Below are positions 19,098-26,585 of a stretch of 64,000 nt of DNA, one piece after another. The stretch spans positions 47,393 through 111,392 of the forward strand of contig NZ_VDUZ01000029.1 of assembly GCF_008039615.1 (NCBI RefSeq), given 5' to 3'. The DNA comes from Vineibacter terrae. GTDB taxonomy: Bacteria > Pseudomonadota > Alphaproteobacteria > Reyranellales > Reyranellaceae. The position numbers and the translations under genes are program-made. The notes under the pieces were generated by a model. The model saw only the letters and a list, made by a program, of their open reading frames with translations. It did not search any database and was not told the origin of the DNA. Each line of letters begins with the position of its first letter. The first letter of the stretch is position 1.

Positions 19098-19119
19098 GCT
19101 TCAGCCTGGAGCCAGGGCG

Positions 19120-20145
19120 TTACAGCTTCACGCCCTCGATCACGCTGACGCGCGCCGGCGTCGGGATGATCCGGGTGAGCCGGAAGCCCGCTTCCCGATA
19201 GAGGTCGCGGAACTCGGCTTCCGAGCGCTGCCGGCCGCCGGTACAGACCAGCATGTTCACGTCGTTCGATGCCGCCGCGAAGGCGGCATCCGACTGGTCG
19301 ACAAGCGGCGGGTACACACCTTCGACCAGCAGCAGCGTGCCGTCGGCGGCCATGGCGCGGTGGCAGTTGCGCAGGATCGTGGTGGCGCGCGCGTCGTCCC
19401 AGTCATGGATGACGTGCTTGAGCATGTAGGCATCGGCGCCGCCGGGGATGTCGGTGAAGAAATCGCCGGCCGCGACGGCGCAGCGGTCGGCAAGGCCCAC
19501 CGACGCGATCCGCGCCCGGGCGCGCTCGGCGACGTGCGGCAGGTCGAGCAGCAGGCCGTGCAGGCCGGGGTTCGCGCCCAGGATGCCCTCCAGCAGCATG
19601 CCGTTGCCGCCGCCGATATCGGCCACGCAGGCAAAGGGCGAGAAGTCGTAGGTGGCGGCGACGGCCCGGGCGATCATCTGGGTGAAGCCGGCCATGGCGG
19701 CGTCGAAGATCGCGGCCTCCTCGGGATGCTCGGCCAGGTGGGCGAACGCATCCCGGCCGAAGACGTGGCGGTAGGCCGGCTCGCCGGTGCGCACGCTGTG
19801 CTGCAGCGCGCTCCAGGCCTGCTGGGTGCTGCCGCCGAACAGCAGCGCGGCGGCATGCATGGAGCCGGGCACGTCGCGGCGCAGGCAGGTGCCGATGGCG
19901 GTGAGCGAGAACCGTCCATCCGCATCCTCGGCCAGCACGCCGGCGCCGACCAGCAGCCGCAGCACGCGGCGCAGCGAAGGGGCATGCGTTCCCGTGCGCT
20001 CGGCCAGCGCCGCGTGGTCGAGCGGGTCCGGGGCCAGCAGGTCGGCGATGCCCAGCGCGGCCGCGGCGTGGACCGCGCGCGACACGTAGTAGCCGGTGAC
20101 CATGCGGAAGAGGGCGATCGGTGGTGGAAGCTCCTGTGCCGTCAT
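19120..20145 (-). CDS. O-methyltransferase (acetylserotonin-methyltransferase-like), 341 aa
   Basis: The start MTAQELPPPIALFRMVTGYY overlaps the stop of the upstream SRPBCC gene by four bases, so translation is coupled. Residues 1-95 form the winged-helix dimerisation domain (LADLLAP-like segment; RRVLRLLVGAGVLAED). Residues about 160-335 form the SAM-binding domain with VADIGGGNGMLLEGIL as motif I, LLLDLPHV as motif II and MLKHVIHDWDDARAT as the catalytic-helix region with His. The family methylates phenols, polyketides or phenazines. Substrate unknown; no biosynthetic cluster is adjacent. It is the last gene of a four-gene ArsR-controlled operon. Confidence 0.88.
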   Translation of the reverse strand: MTAQELPPPIALFRMVTGYYVSRAVHAAAALGIADLLAPDPLDHAALAERTGTHAPSLRRVLRLLVGAGVLAEDADGRFSLTAIGTCLRRDVPGSMHAAALLFGGSTQQAWSALQHSVRTGEPAYRHVFGRDAFAHLAEHPEEAAIFDAAMAGFTQMIARAVAATYDFSPFACVADIGGGNGMLLEGILGANPGLHGLLLDLPHVAERARARIASVGLADRCAVAAGDFFTDIPGGADAYMLKHVIHDWDDARATTILRNCHRAMAADGTLLLVEGVYPPLVDQSDAAFAAASNDVNMLVCTGGRQRSEAEFRDLYREAGFRLTRIIPTPARVSVIEGVKL

Positions 20146-20621
20146 GTCGTGCTCCTCGCTGCCTTGAGGCTGGCAAGCTGCTCCTGCCACCAGCCGGCCA
20201 TGCTGTGCAGGAACGGCACGTCGTCCATGCCGTGGCGTGCCGGGTGTCGGGCCGGCAGGTTCTCCCAGCCGCTGTGCTCGACCACGACGCGCGTGCCCTT
20301 GGCGGCGGCGGTGAAGCGCACCTCGACCGTCGTGGCCTGGCCTGGCCGGTAGTTGGGGCCGCGCCATTCGAAGGCCAGCCGCGATCCGGGCTCCCAGGCC
20401 AGGATCCGGCCGACCTCGTAGAGATCGCGGGCGGCATCGTCGTAGACCTCGACCAGCCGGCCGCCGACACCAGGCTCGAAGCGCATGGTGCCGGTGCGCT
20501 TGCCGCGGAAGCGGTATTTCGGCCCGCGCCGCCACCAGGAGTCGACCTCCCGGGTGAAGATGTCGAAGGCATCGGCCGGCGTGGCGTCGACGAGCACCGC
20601 CACCATCACCTTGGCGCTCAC
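20142..20621 (-). CDS. SRPBCC (AHSA1-like) domain protein, 159 aa
   Basis: The protein is a single START/AHSA1-type fold: VLVDATPADAFDIFTREVDSWW at the N-terminus, GGRLVEVY in the middle, then RLAFEWRGPNYRPGQATTVEVRF and VVVEHSGWENL near the end. Such proteins bind hydrophobic ligands and are commonly encoded next to ArsR regulators and glyoxalase-like proteins, as here. The start overlaps the stop of the ArsR gene by four bases and its stop overlaps the methyltransferase start. Ligand unknown. Confidence 0.85.
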   Translation of the reverse strand: MSAKVMVAVLVDATPADAFDIFTREVDSWWRRGPKYRFRGKRTGTMRFEPGVGGRLVEVYDDAARDLYEVGRILAWEPGSRLAFEWRGPNYRPGQATTVEVRFTAAAKGTRVVVEHSGWENLPARHPARHGMDDVPFLHSMAGWWQEQLASLKAARSTT

Positions 20622-20974
20622 CGCGGACTCCGCCGGCGGCGCGCGACATGGTCCTTGAAGGCGTCGAGCTGGTCGCTCCAGAAGGCCTGCACCTCTTCGA
20701 GCCAGGCGCCGAGATCATCGAAGGGCTCGGGCCGCAGCCGGTACAGGCGCATCCGTGCGTCGTCCTCGACCGGCATCTCCTCGATCAGCCGACCCTGGCG
20801 CAGCACCCGCAGGTGCTTGCTCATCACCGGCAGGCTGACGTCGAAGGCGGCCGCCATCTCGGCCGGGCGGCGCGGGCCGCGGCGCAGCATGTCGATCGCC
20901 TGCCGGCGCACCGGATCGGCCAGCGCCGCGAGCGTGCGGTCGAGGTCGCTGGCGGCAGGGGCGGGCGAGGTCAC
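20618..20974 (-). CDS. ArsR-family transcriptional regulator, 118 aa
   Basis: A GTG at 20974 is used as start because it overlaps the upstream stop by four bases (GTGA) and gives a normal-length ArsR protein. The winged helix-turn-helix runs from LAALADPVRRQAIDMLRRG through RPAEMAAAFDVSLPVMSKHLRVLRQGRLI to the wing MRLYRLRPEPF. No cysteine metal-binding pair is present, so this is the non-metal subtype that goes with AHSA1 and VOC partners. It probably represses its own operon by binding the palindrome at 21454-21471. Confidence 0.9.
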   Translation of the reverse strand: MTSPAPAASDLDRTLAALADPVRRQAIDMLRRGPRRPAEMAAAFDVSLPVMSKHLRVLRQGRLIEEMPVEDDARMRLYRLRPEPFDDLGAWLEEVQAFWSDQLDAFKDHVARRRRSPR

Positions 20975-21423
20975 GGCCGCTCCCGCACCTTCAGGCCGGT
21001 GGCGGCTTCCATCTCCGCCGCCGACACCTCCCGCACCGGCTGCGCGAAGGTCCAGACATGACCCTCGCGGTCGCGGGCGCGATAGGTGCGGTGGCCGTAG
21101 AACTGGTTCTCCGGCTCGGCCAGGATGTCGGCGCCCGCCGCCCGCGCCTGCCGGCAATGGCCATCGACGTCATCGACCTCGACATGGACGCTTTGCGTGT
21201 TGGCCCCCGACACCGCCTGCGGGCTTTTCGCCCAGTCGGCCCAGCCCACCGGTCCCAGCATGATGCGGCCGCCGCCATAGGTGAGCTCGGCATGCTGCAC
21301 GCGGCCATCGCCATCGGTGATGCAGAGCCCGGGCTCGAAGCCGAACGCGGCTTCGAGGAATGCCACGGCGGCATTGGGATCGGCATAGCTCAGGGCCGGC
21401 ACGATCGTGACGCGATCAGTCAT
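20971..21423 (-). CDS. VOC-family (glyoxalase/bleomycin-resistance-like) protein, 150 aa
   Basis: The start MTDRVTIVPALSYADPNAAV follows GAGG six bases upstream. The fold shows two beta-alpha-beta-beta-beta units: FLEAAFGFEPGLCITDGDGRVQHAELTYGGGRIMLG, then SVHVEVDDVDGHCRQARAAGADILAEPENQFYGHRTYRARDREGHVWTF. This is the 'YycE/PhnB-like' arrangement with His, Glu and a C-terminal Glu region. It is the first gene of the VOC-ArsR-SRPBCC-methyltransferase operon. Enzymatic role unknown; a detoxification role is possible. Confidence 0.86.
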   Translation of the reverse strand: MTDRVTIVPALSYADPNAAVAFLEAAFGFEPGLCITDGDGRVQHAELTYGGGRIMLGPVGWADWAKSPQAVSGANTQSVHVEVDDVDGHCRQARAAGADILAEPENQFYGHRTYRARDREGHVWTFAQPVREVSAAEMEAATGLKVRERP

Positions 21424-21453
21424 GGGGGCCTCGATTCTGTTGGCGGGACAATA

Positions 21454-21471
21454 ATTTCCATAATTGGAAAT
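21454..21471. promoter_or_regulatory. Palindromic operator candidate of the ArsR operon
   Basis: ATTTCCA-TAAT-TGGAAAT is a perfect 7-bp inverted repeat 30 bases upstream of the first start codon, in an AT-rich patch within GC-rich DNA. Position and symmetry fit an ArsR-dimer site overlapping the promoter. Confidence 0.6.
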
Positions 21472-21506
21472 GATTGTCAATATCGCCAACTATATCGACG
21501 GCTCTC

Positions 21507-22097
21507 TCAGCGTGCCTTGCGCAGCATGGCAGTCATCGGCGGCGATGATCCTGCCTGGATGGTGCCCAGGACATCGAAGCCGTGCCGCCGGTACAGCGGA
21601 ATGTTGGCCGGATTGCTCGACTCCAGATAGGCCGGCACGTGGTCCTCGTCGCAGCGACGCAGCGCATGGCGCAGCAGCGCCGAGCCGTAGCCCCGGTGCT
21701 GGCATGTCGGGTCGACGCCGATCAGGGGCAGGAACCAATGCGGTTCAGCCGGGTGAAACTGGGCCATCTGCTCGACCACGGCCGATACCTCGGCGTGCAG
21801 CCGCTCGGGGACGCCGGCCATCGTCCCGGCCAGCGCCGCGTGATCGGGCGCGACACCGGGTGGCAGCCACAGCGCCACGCCGGTGCAGCCATCGATGTGA
21901 TCGGCGCTGCCATGCGCGAAGCCCTGGCCGCCCATGGCCCGCACCACGGCCGGGAAATGCGCCAGGTAGAGATGCGGGTCGGGATAGCTCCAGCGCGCCA
22001 TCGGATCGCGGCTGAAGGCGAGCACGATCACGGCGATCGCCCGCTCCCGGTCGGACGCGGGAACGGACGTCACCGGCGGCGTCGAGGCCGCGGTCAC
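21507..22097 (-). CDS. GNAT N-acetyltransferase, 196 aa
   Basis: The GTG at 22097 overlaps the stop of the DUF427 gene (GTGA), which fixes the start at (M)TAASTPPVTSV. The acetyl-CoA-binding motif A is LPLIGVDPTCQHRGYGSALLRHAL (Q/R-x-x-G-x-G/A type) at about residues 126-149, followed by VPAYLESSNPANIPLYRRHGFDVLGTI, the motif B region with the conserved Tyr. The N-terminus reads DRERAIAVIVLAFSRDPMARW, a common feature of this subfamily. Substrate unknown. Confidence 0.88.
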   Translation of the reverse strand: MTAASTPPVTSVPASDRERAIAVIVLAFSRDPMARWSYPDPHLYLAHFPAVVRAMGGQGFAHGSADHIDGCTGVALWLPPGVAPDHAALAGTMAGVPERLHAEVSAVVEQMAQFHPAEPHWFLPLIGVDPTCQHRGYGSALLRHALRRCDEDHVPAYLESSNPANIPLYRRHGFDVLGTIQAGSSPPMTAMLRKAR

Positions 22098-22375
22098 GTG
22101 ACCTCGACGTCTTCCCAGAAGCCGATCCAGTGATCGACCGGCTTCATCGCCGCGCGCGGCGCCTCGTACGACCACGCTGCTCGCGGGCTGCGCGCGCCGT
22201 CGCCCGCGACGTCGTAGAACTGCACGCCGTGCGGGCACTTCAGATCGTTCTCGGTCTTGGGTGTCAGGTGCAGCAGGTCCATGCGGACCGTTTCCCGCGG
22301 GAAATACCGGTAGCCGCCGACCTCCAGGGTGCGATCGCTGTCGGCGATCACCTGGCCATGCCATATCGCCTTCAT
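22094..22375 (-). CDS. DUF427 domain protein, 93 aa
   Basis: The start MKAIWHGQVIADSDRT follows GGAGGATCTCACC; an ATG five codons earlier would leave no ribosome site. The domain is typical: WHGQVIADS, VEGGYRYFP-like segment (VGGYRYFPRETV), then CPHGVQFYDV and AAWSYEAPRAAMKPVDHWIGFW. Members are small cytoplasmic proteins of unknown function. It is translationally coupled to the downstream acetyltransferase gene. Confidence 0.88.
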   Translation of the reverse strand: MKAIWHGQVIADSDRTLEVGGYRYFPRETVRMDLLHLTPKTENDLKCPHGVQFYDVAGDGARSPRAAWSYEAPRAAMKPVDHWIGFWEDVEVT

Positions 22376-22435
22376 GGTGAGATCCTCCATTGGCGCTCAG
22401 GGGCACCCGAAACATAGGGTGGCTGAGCGCAGCGC

Positions 22436-23143
22436 TCAATCGCCGTAGCGGTCGTGGTGGCGCACCCAGGCCATCGGGAATTCCAGGCCGCCCTCGTTGC
22501 GTCCCTTGGGCACGAGGTCGAGGTAGTTGTAGGTGCCGATCAGCGGCTCGCCGCCGCGGGCGTAGGCCGAGTAGGTGTGGAAGATGTCACCCGCCTCGTC
22601 CTTGTAGAACACGCTGATGCCCGGCGCCTCGCCTTCGGCCTGCGCGCTCCGGACCTCGTAGTTGTAGACCGTCGCGCCCTGGGCCAGGTCGGCGGCGGTG
22701 AACGACACGTGATAGTCGCTGTTGAAATCGCTGCCATGGGACGACACCCAGGGGAAGCGCCAGCCCATGCGGGCCTTGAAAGGCAGCAGCTCAGCCAGCG
22801 GCGCGCGCGACACCGCGACCACCATCACGTCGTGGTTCTCCAGGTGTGGCCGCGCGCCGTCGAGGTGATCGACGAGGAACGAGCAGCCCGCGCAGCCTTC
22901 CTGCCAGCCCGGGCCGAACATGAAATGATAGACGATGAGCTGGCTGCGGCCCGCGAAAAGCTCGGCCAGCGACCGCTTGCCCTCGGGGGTGTCGAAGACA
23001 TAGGCCTTCTCGACCTTCACCCAGGGCAGCGCCCGGCGCTCGGCGCTCAACTGGTCGCGCAGGCGGGTGAATTCCTTCTCCTTGGCGAGGAAGCGGGTGC
23101 GGGCGGCAAGCCATTCGTCCCGGGATACGATTTGATGCTGCAT
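22436..23143 (-). CDS. DUF899 thioredoxin-fold protein, copy 1, 235 aa
   Basis: The start MQHQIVSRDEWLAAR follows GGAGAT. The sequence shows the DUF899 pattern: LAKEKEFTRLRDQLSAERRALPWV, YVFDTPEGKRSL, IVYHFMFGPGWQEGCAGCSFLVDHLDG with a CxxC pair, GWRFPWVSSHGSDFNSDYHVSF, and the C-terminal WVRHHDRYG. The fold resembles AhpC/thioredoxin proteins, so a redox role is plausible. A paralogue with the same motifs follows upstream at 23185-23889. Function unproven. Confidence 0.9.
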   Translation of the reverse strand: MQHQIVSRDEWLAARTRFLAKEKEFTRLRDQLSAERRALPWVKVEKAYVFDTPEGKRSLAELFAGRSQLIVYHFMFGPGWQEGCAGCSFLVDHLDGARPHLENHDVMVVAVSRAPLAELLPFKARMGWRFPWVSSHGSDFNSDYHVSFTAADLAQGATVYNYEVRSAQAEGEAPGISVFYKDEAGDIFHTYSAYARGGEPLIGTYNYLDLVPKGRNEGGLEFPMAWVRHHDRYGD

Positions 23144-23184
23144 GATCAGATCTCCATCCGATGGTTGCTGTGCAGAAAGCGGTG

Positions 23185-23889
23185 TCAGCTGCCGTAGCGG
23201 TCGTGATGGCGCACCCAGGCCTGCCAGTGCCCTTCCTCCTCCTGGCGGCCCAGCGGTGTGAGGTCGATGTAGTTGTAGGCACCGCACAGCAGCTCGGCGT
23301 CGCGGCCGTAGGCGGAATAGGTATGGAAGACGGTGCCCCAGGGGTCCTTGTGGAAGACGCTGACGCCGGGCAGGTCCTCGCTCGCGAACTCGCGCATTTC
23401 ATAGTTGTAGTAGACCGTGCCCATAATCATGGCGTCGCGCGTGAACGACACGTGGTAGTCGTAGTTGAAGTCGCTGCGAAACGACGACACCCACTTGAAG
23501 CGCCAGCCCATGCGCTCCTTGAAGGCTTCGATCTGGGGCAGGGGCGCGCGCGCCACCACCACCAGCGTGATGTCGCGATGCTCGATATGAATGCGCGCGC
23601 CGTCGATATGGTCGGCGAGGAACGAGCAGCCGACGCAGCCTTCCTTCCAGCCCGGGCCGAACATGAAGTGGTAGATGATCAGCTGGCTGCGGCCGGCAAA
23701 CAGGTCGTCCAGCGTCTCGATGCCGTCAGGCCCCTCGAAGCGGTAGGCCTTGTCGACCCGGACGCGCGGCAGGCTGCGGCGCTCGGCGCTCAGCTCGTCG
23801 CGCAGGCGCAGAAATTCCCGCTCGCGCTGCAGGTGCTGCCGGCGGGCGGCCAGCCACTCGGCGCGGGACACGGTTCTCTGGACATCCAT
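23185..23889 (-). CDS. DUF899 thioredoxin-fold protein, copy 2, 234 aa
   Basis: The start MDVQRTVSRAEWLAAR follows GGAGGAGCGTCGG. It matches copy 1 throughout (IIYHFMFGPGWKEGCVGCSF; GWRFKWVSSFRSDFNYDYHVSF; WVRHHDRYGS) and is one residue shorter, so the pair arose by tandem duplication. The CxxC is kept in both. This copy is upstream in the same direction, 41 bases from copy 1. Separate roles are not evident. Confidence 0.9.
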   Translation of the reverse strand: MDVQRTVSRAEWLAARRQHLQREREFLRLRDELSAERRSLPRVRVDKAYRFEGPDGIETLDDLFAGRSQLIIYHFMFGPGWKEGCVGCSFLADHIDGARIHIEHRDITLVVVARAPLPQIEAFKERMGWRFKWVSSFRSDFNYDYHVSFTRDAMIMGTVYYNYEMREFASEDLPGVSVFHKDPWGTVFHTYSAYGRDAELLCGAYNYIDLTPLGRQEEEGHWQAWVRHHDRYGS

Positions 23890-24021
23890 CCGACGCTCCT
23901 CCGGTTGATCGCGAGGCGCCGGGCGCCGTCGCGATCACTCTGAGGACGGATGACGGCCCGGCGGTCCGACACAGGGCCGCAAATTTTTAGCGACCGAGGT
24001 GCTCGGGCGAGAGGTGGCGCA

Positions 24022-24387
24022 TCATCCCTGCTCCGGCAGGGCGCTGCCGGGAAAGAACCGGTGCACCGGCCGGACCTCGAACGTCCCCCAGGGCATGCTG
24101 CGTGCGATCGCCACCGCCTCGTCGAGGGTCGCGCAGTCGACGACATAGAGCCCCATGAGCTGCTCCTTGGTCTCGGCGAACGGGCCGTCCGTCACGATCG
24201 ACTCGGCGCCGTTGCGCACCGTGACGGCCGTGGTCGTGGGCATCAGGCGGACGACGGGTCCGACCTTGCCGGCTTCGGTCAGCTTCTGCCGCACCGCCGT
24301 GTGCTGGGCCACGACCGCATTCTCCTGCTGCGCGCTCCACGAGGCGACCTCGGCCTCCGGACCATAGATGAAGATGGAATACAGCAT
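24022..24387 (-). CDS. YCII-related (DGPF) domain protein, 121 aa
   Basis: The start MLYSIFIYGPEAEV follows AGGAAAGGG. Features are the DGPF motif (TDGPFAETKEQLMGLYVVD at about 67-85) and the C-terminal VEVRPVHRF-like end (FEVRPVHRFFPG). These ferredoxin-like-fold proteins are often cotranscribed with ECF sigma factors of the ECF41/42 type. The ECF gene in this window is 19 kb away, so no link is shown. Function unknown. Confidence 0.88.
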   Translation of the reverse strand: MLYSIFIYGPEAEVASWSAQQENAVVAQHTAVRQKLTEAGKVGPVVRLMPTTTAVTVRNGAESIVTDGPFAETKEQLMGLYVVDCATLDEAVAIARSMPWGTFEVRPVHRFFPGSALPEQG

Positions 24388-24522
24388 GCGAGCCCTTTCC
24401 TGATTGTCGCCGAACTACGTCCTACGGACGGCCGGCAACGGTCAATCGATGATCAAGGACGAACGCGGCGGCACCGCTCCGACAACGCGGCAAGAATTTC
24501 CCATCGCTGCTGAAGGTCGGCA

Positions 24523-24535
24523 GTCAACTGTTGAC
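24523..24535. promoter_or_regulatory. GntR operator candidate, site 1
   Basis: GTCAACTGTTGAC, a perfect 6+1+6 palindrome, lies 50 bases upstream of the lactonase start. The same sequence or its complement form occurs at 28538 and 33536, with a near copy at 42794. Each lies ahead of a transcription unit of the same catabolic cluster. Confidence 0.75.
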
Positions 24536-24585
24536 AGAAACACGGGGCGCGCACAAAAGTTGGCGTGCGTCGCAAGGGAGTGACC

Positions 24586-25377
24586 ATGTCCGAGTACGAG
24601 ATCTGGGCGATCCGCTATGCCCACAACGAAGCCCGGCGCACGCCGGAAAACTTCCTGGGCGGTGATCCGCACGACGATCTGATGCCCATGGATTTCTTCG
24701 TGTGGGTGCTCAAAGGCGGCGGACGCACCATCGTGGTGGATACCGGCTTCGACGAGGCCATGAGCCGCAAGCGCCAGCGCCGCATCGTGCGGCCGGTGGC
24801 CGAGGGGTTGAAGGCGGTCGGTGTCGACCTCGCGAGCGTCGAGGATGTCGTCGTCACGCACATGCATTACGACCACGCCGGCAACCATGACCTGTTCCCC
24901 CGGGCCCGCTATCACGTGCAGGACCGCGAAATGGAATACTGCACCGGTCGTTGCATGTGCCATGGCGCCCTGCGCCACGCCTTCGAGGTCGACGACGTCA
25001 CGGCCATGGTGAAGCGCCTGTTCGAGGGGCGGGTGAAGTTCCACAACGGGGCAGGCGAGATCGCCGACGGCGTATCGGTCCACCTGGCCGGGGGCCATAC
25101 GCGCGGCCTGCAGTTCCTGCGCGTGCGCACCAGGCGCGGCTGGGTGGTGCTGGCGTCGGATGCCTCGCACTACTACGCCAACTTCGAGCAGGGACGCCCG
25201 TTTCCGGTTGTCTACGATGTGGGTGAGACGCTGGAAGCCTACGAGGCAATGAAACGCCTGGCGTCGTCCATCGACCATGTCGTGCCCGGCCATGACCCGC
25301 TGGTGCTGCAGCGCTATCCGGCCGAGGCCGGGCGGCCGCTGGACATCGTTCGCCTGGACGCCACGCCGACACGCTAG
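24586..25377 (+). CDS. MBL-fold lactonase-like hydrolase, 263 aa
   Basis: The start MSEYEIWAIRYAHNEARRTP follows AAGGGAG; upstream in-frame codons have no ribosome site. The zinc motif THMHYDHAGNHDLFPRAR (HxHxDH, about residues 91-96) and a later LAGGHTRGLQ and VPGHDPLV give the full set of metal ligands. It resembles the N-acyl-homoserine-lactonase branch of the superfamily, which opens lactone rings. In this cluster it more likely opens a lactone intermediate or substrate than a quorum signal. It starts the prpF/ene-reductase operon behind an operator palindrome. Confidence 0.85.
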   Translation: MSEYEIWAIRYAHNEARRTPENFLGGDPHDDLMPMDFFVWVLKGGGRTIVVDTGFDEAMSRKRQRRIVRPVAEGLKAVGVDLASVEDVVVTHMHYDHAGNHDLFPRARYHVQDREMEYCTGRCMCHGALRHAFEVDDVTAMVKRLFEGRVKFHNGAGEIADGVSVHLAGGHTRGLQFLRVRTRRGWVVLASDASHYYANFEQGRPFPVVYDVGETLEAYEAMKRLASSIDHVVPGHDPLVLQRYPAEAGRPLDIVRLDATPTR

Positions 25378-25405
25378 AGTGGCCGAACCAGCGAAAGAGG
25401 ATCCC

Positions 25406-26554
25406 ATGCCGAACCGGCGATTGAGGGCGGTGTTCATGCGGGGCGGCACGTCCCGGGCCGTGATGTTCCGGCAGGAGGATCTGCCGGCGGACCGCGTGGG
25501 CTGGGATCCGATCTTCCTGCAGGTGATCGGCTCGCCCGATCCCAACGGCCGGCAGCTCGACGGCATGGGCGGCGGCATCTCTTCGCTGTCGAAGGTCTGT
25601 GTCATCGGGCCGTCCAGCCGGCCCGATGCTGATGTCGACTACACCTTCGCGCAGGTGTCCGTGCGCGAGCCGCTGGTCGACTACAGCGGCAATTGCGGCA
25701 ACATGTCATCGGCTGTGGGGCCGTTTGCGATCGAGGAGGGGATCGCCACGGCGCCGCGCGACGGTGAGGCGGTGGTGCGCATCCACAACACCAACACCTC
25801 CAAGATCATCGTTGCGCGCTTCCCGGTCGAGGCTGGCGAGCTGGCCGCCACCGGCGATCTCGAGATCGACGGCATCGCCGGCAAGGCTGCCCCGATCCGG
25901 CTGGAGTTCCTTGAGCCGGGCGGCGCCAAGACCGGCAAGCTGCTGCCCACAGGCCGCGTCTGCGACAAGCTGGAGGTGCCCGGGCTCGGGACAGTCGATG
26001 CGTCCTGCATCGACGCCGCCAATCCCTGCGTCTTCGTCGCGGCCGAGCAGGTGGGCAAGACCGGCACCGAGCTGCCGGATGCCTTGGAGGGGGACGCCCG
26101 CTTCCTGCAGGCGATGGAGGGTATCCGCCGCGCGGCGTCCGTGCGCATGAGCATTGCGCCCGACATCGATGCGGCCGGCCGGGTGACGGGCGTGCCCAAG
26201 GTCGCGATGGTGTGCCGTCCCCAGGTGGCGCCGACCCTGTCGGGGCGCCAGCTGACGGCGGCCGATGCCGATATCGTCGTGCGCATGATCTCGGTCGGCC
26301 AGCCGCATCGCGCGGTGCCGATCACCGGCGCCATATGCCTTGCGGTCACGACGCGGGTTGGGGGCAGCATGCCGCAGCTTTTGAGCACAGCGTCGGCCGG
26401 GCCCATCCGCATCGCTCATCCTTCGGGTGTCACGCTGGTCGACGCCAGCGTCACGGCCGGCAACACGCCCGAGGCGATCCACGCCAAGTACGGCGCGGTC
26501 TACCGCAGCGCCCGCCGCCTGTTCGAAGGCAAGGTGCTCTATCGCGGCCCGTGA
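25406..26554 (+). CDS. PrpF-family isomerase (methylaconitate/oxalomesaconate tautomerase-like), 382 aa
   Basis: The ATG follows AAAGAGG. Family motifs are FMRGGTSRAVMF at the N-terminus, DGMGGGISSLSKVCVIG and VDYSGNCGNMSSAVGPFAIEEG. Lys63 and Cys97 are 34 residues apart, the same spacing as the catalytic Lys73/Cys107 reported for PrpF, as I recall. The DapF-like fold moves a double bond in unsaturated di- or tricarboxylates: methylaconitate, methylitaconate or oxalomesaconate. The neighbours (PrpB-like lyase, MmgE/PrpD, TcuA-like flavoproteins) support a carboxylate-isomerisation step. The precise substrate cannot be read from the sequence. Confidence 0.9.
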   Translation: MPNRRLRAVFMRGGTSRAVMFRQEDLPADRVGWDPIFLQVIGSPDPNGRQLDGMGGGISSLSKVCVIGPSSRPDADVDYTFAQVSVREPLVDYSGNCGNMSSAVGPFAIEEGIATAPRDGEAVVRIHNTNTSKIIVARFPVEAGELAATGDLEIDGIAGKAAPIRLEFLEPGGAKTGKLLPTGRVCDKLEVPGLGTVDASCIDAANPCVFVAAEQVGKTGTELPDALEGDARFLQAMEGIRRAASVRMSIAPDIDAAGRVTGVPKVAMVCRPQVAPTLSGRQLTAADADIVVRMISVGQPHRAVPITGAICLAVTTRVGGSMPQLLSTASAGPIRIAHPSGVTLVDASVTAGNTPEAIHAKYGAVYRSARRLFEGKVLYRGP

Positions 26555-26585
26555 CGGCCGGCATCCCAGCAGGAGGAAAGCGCGC

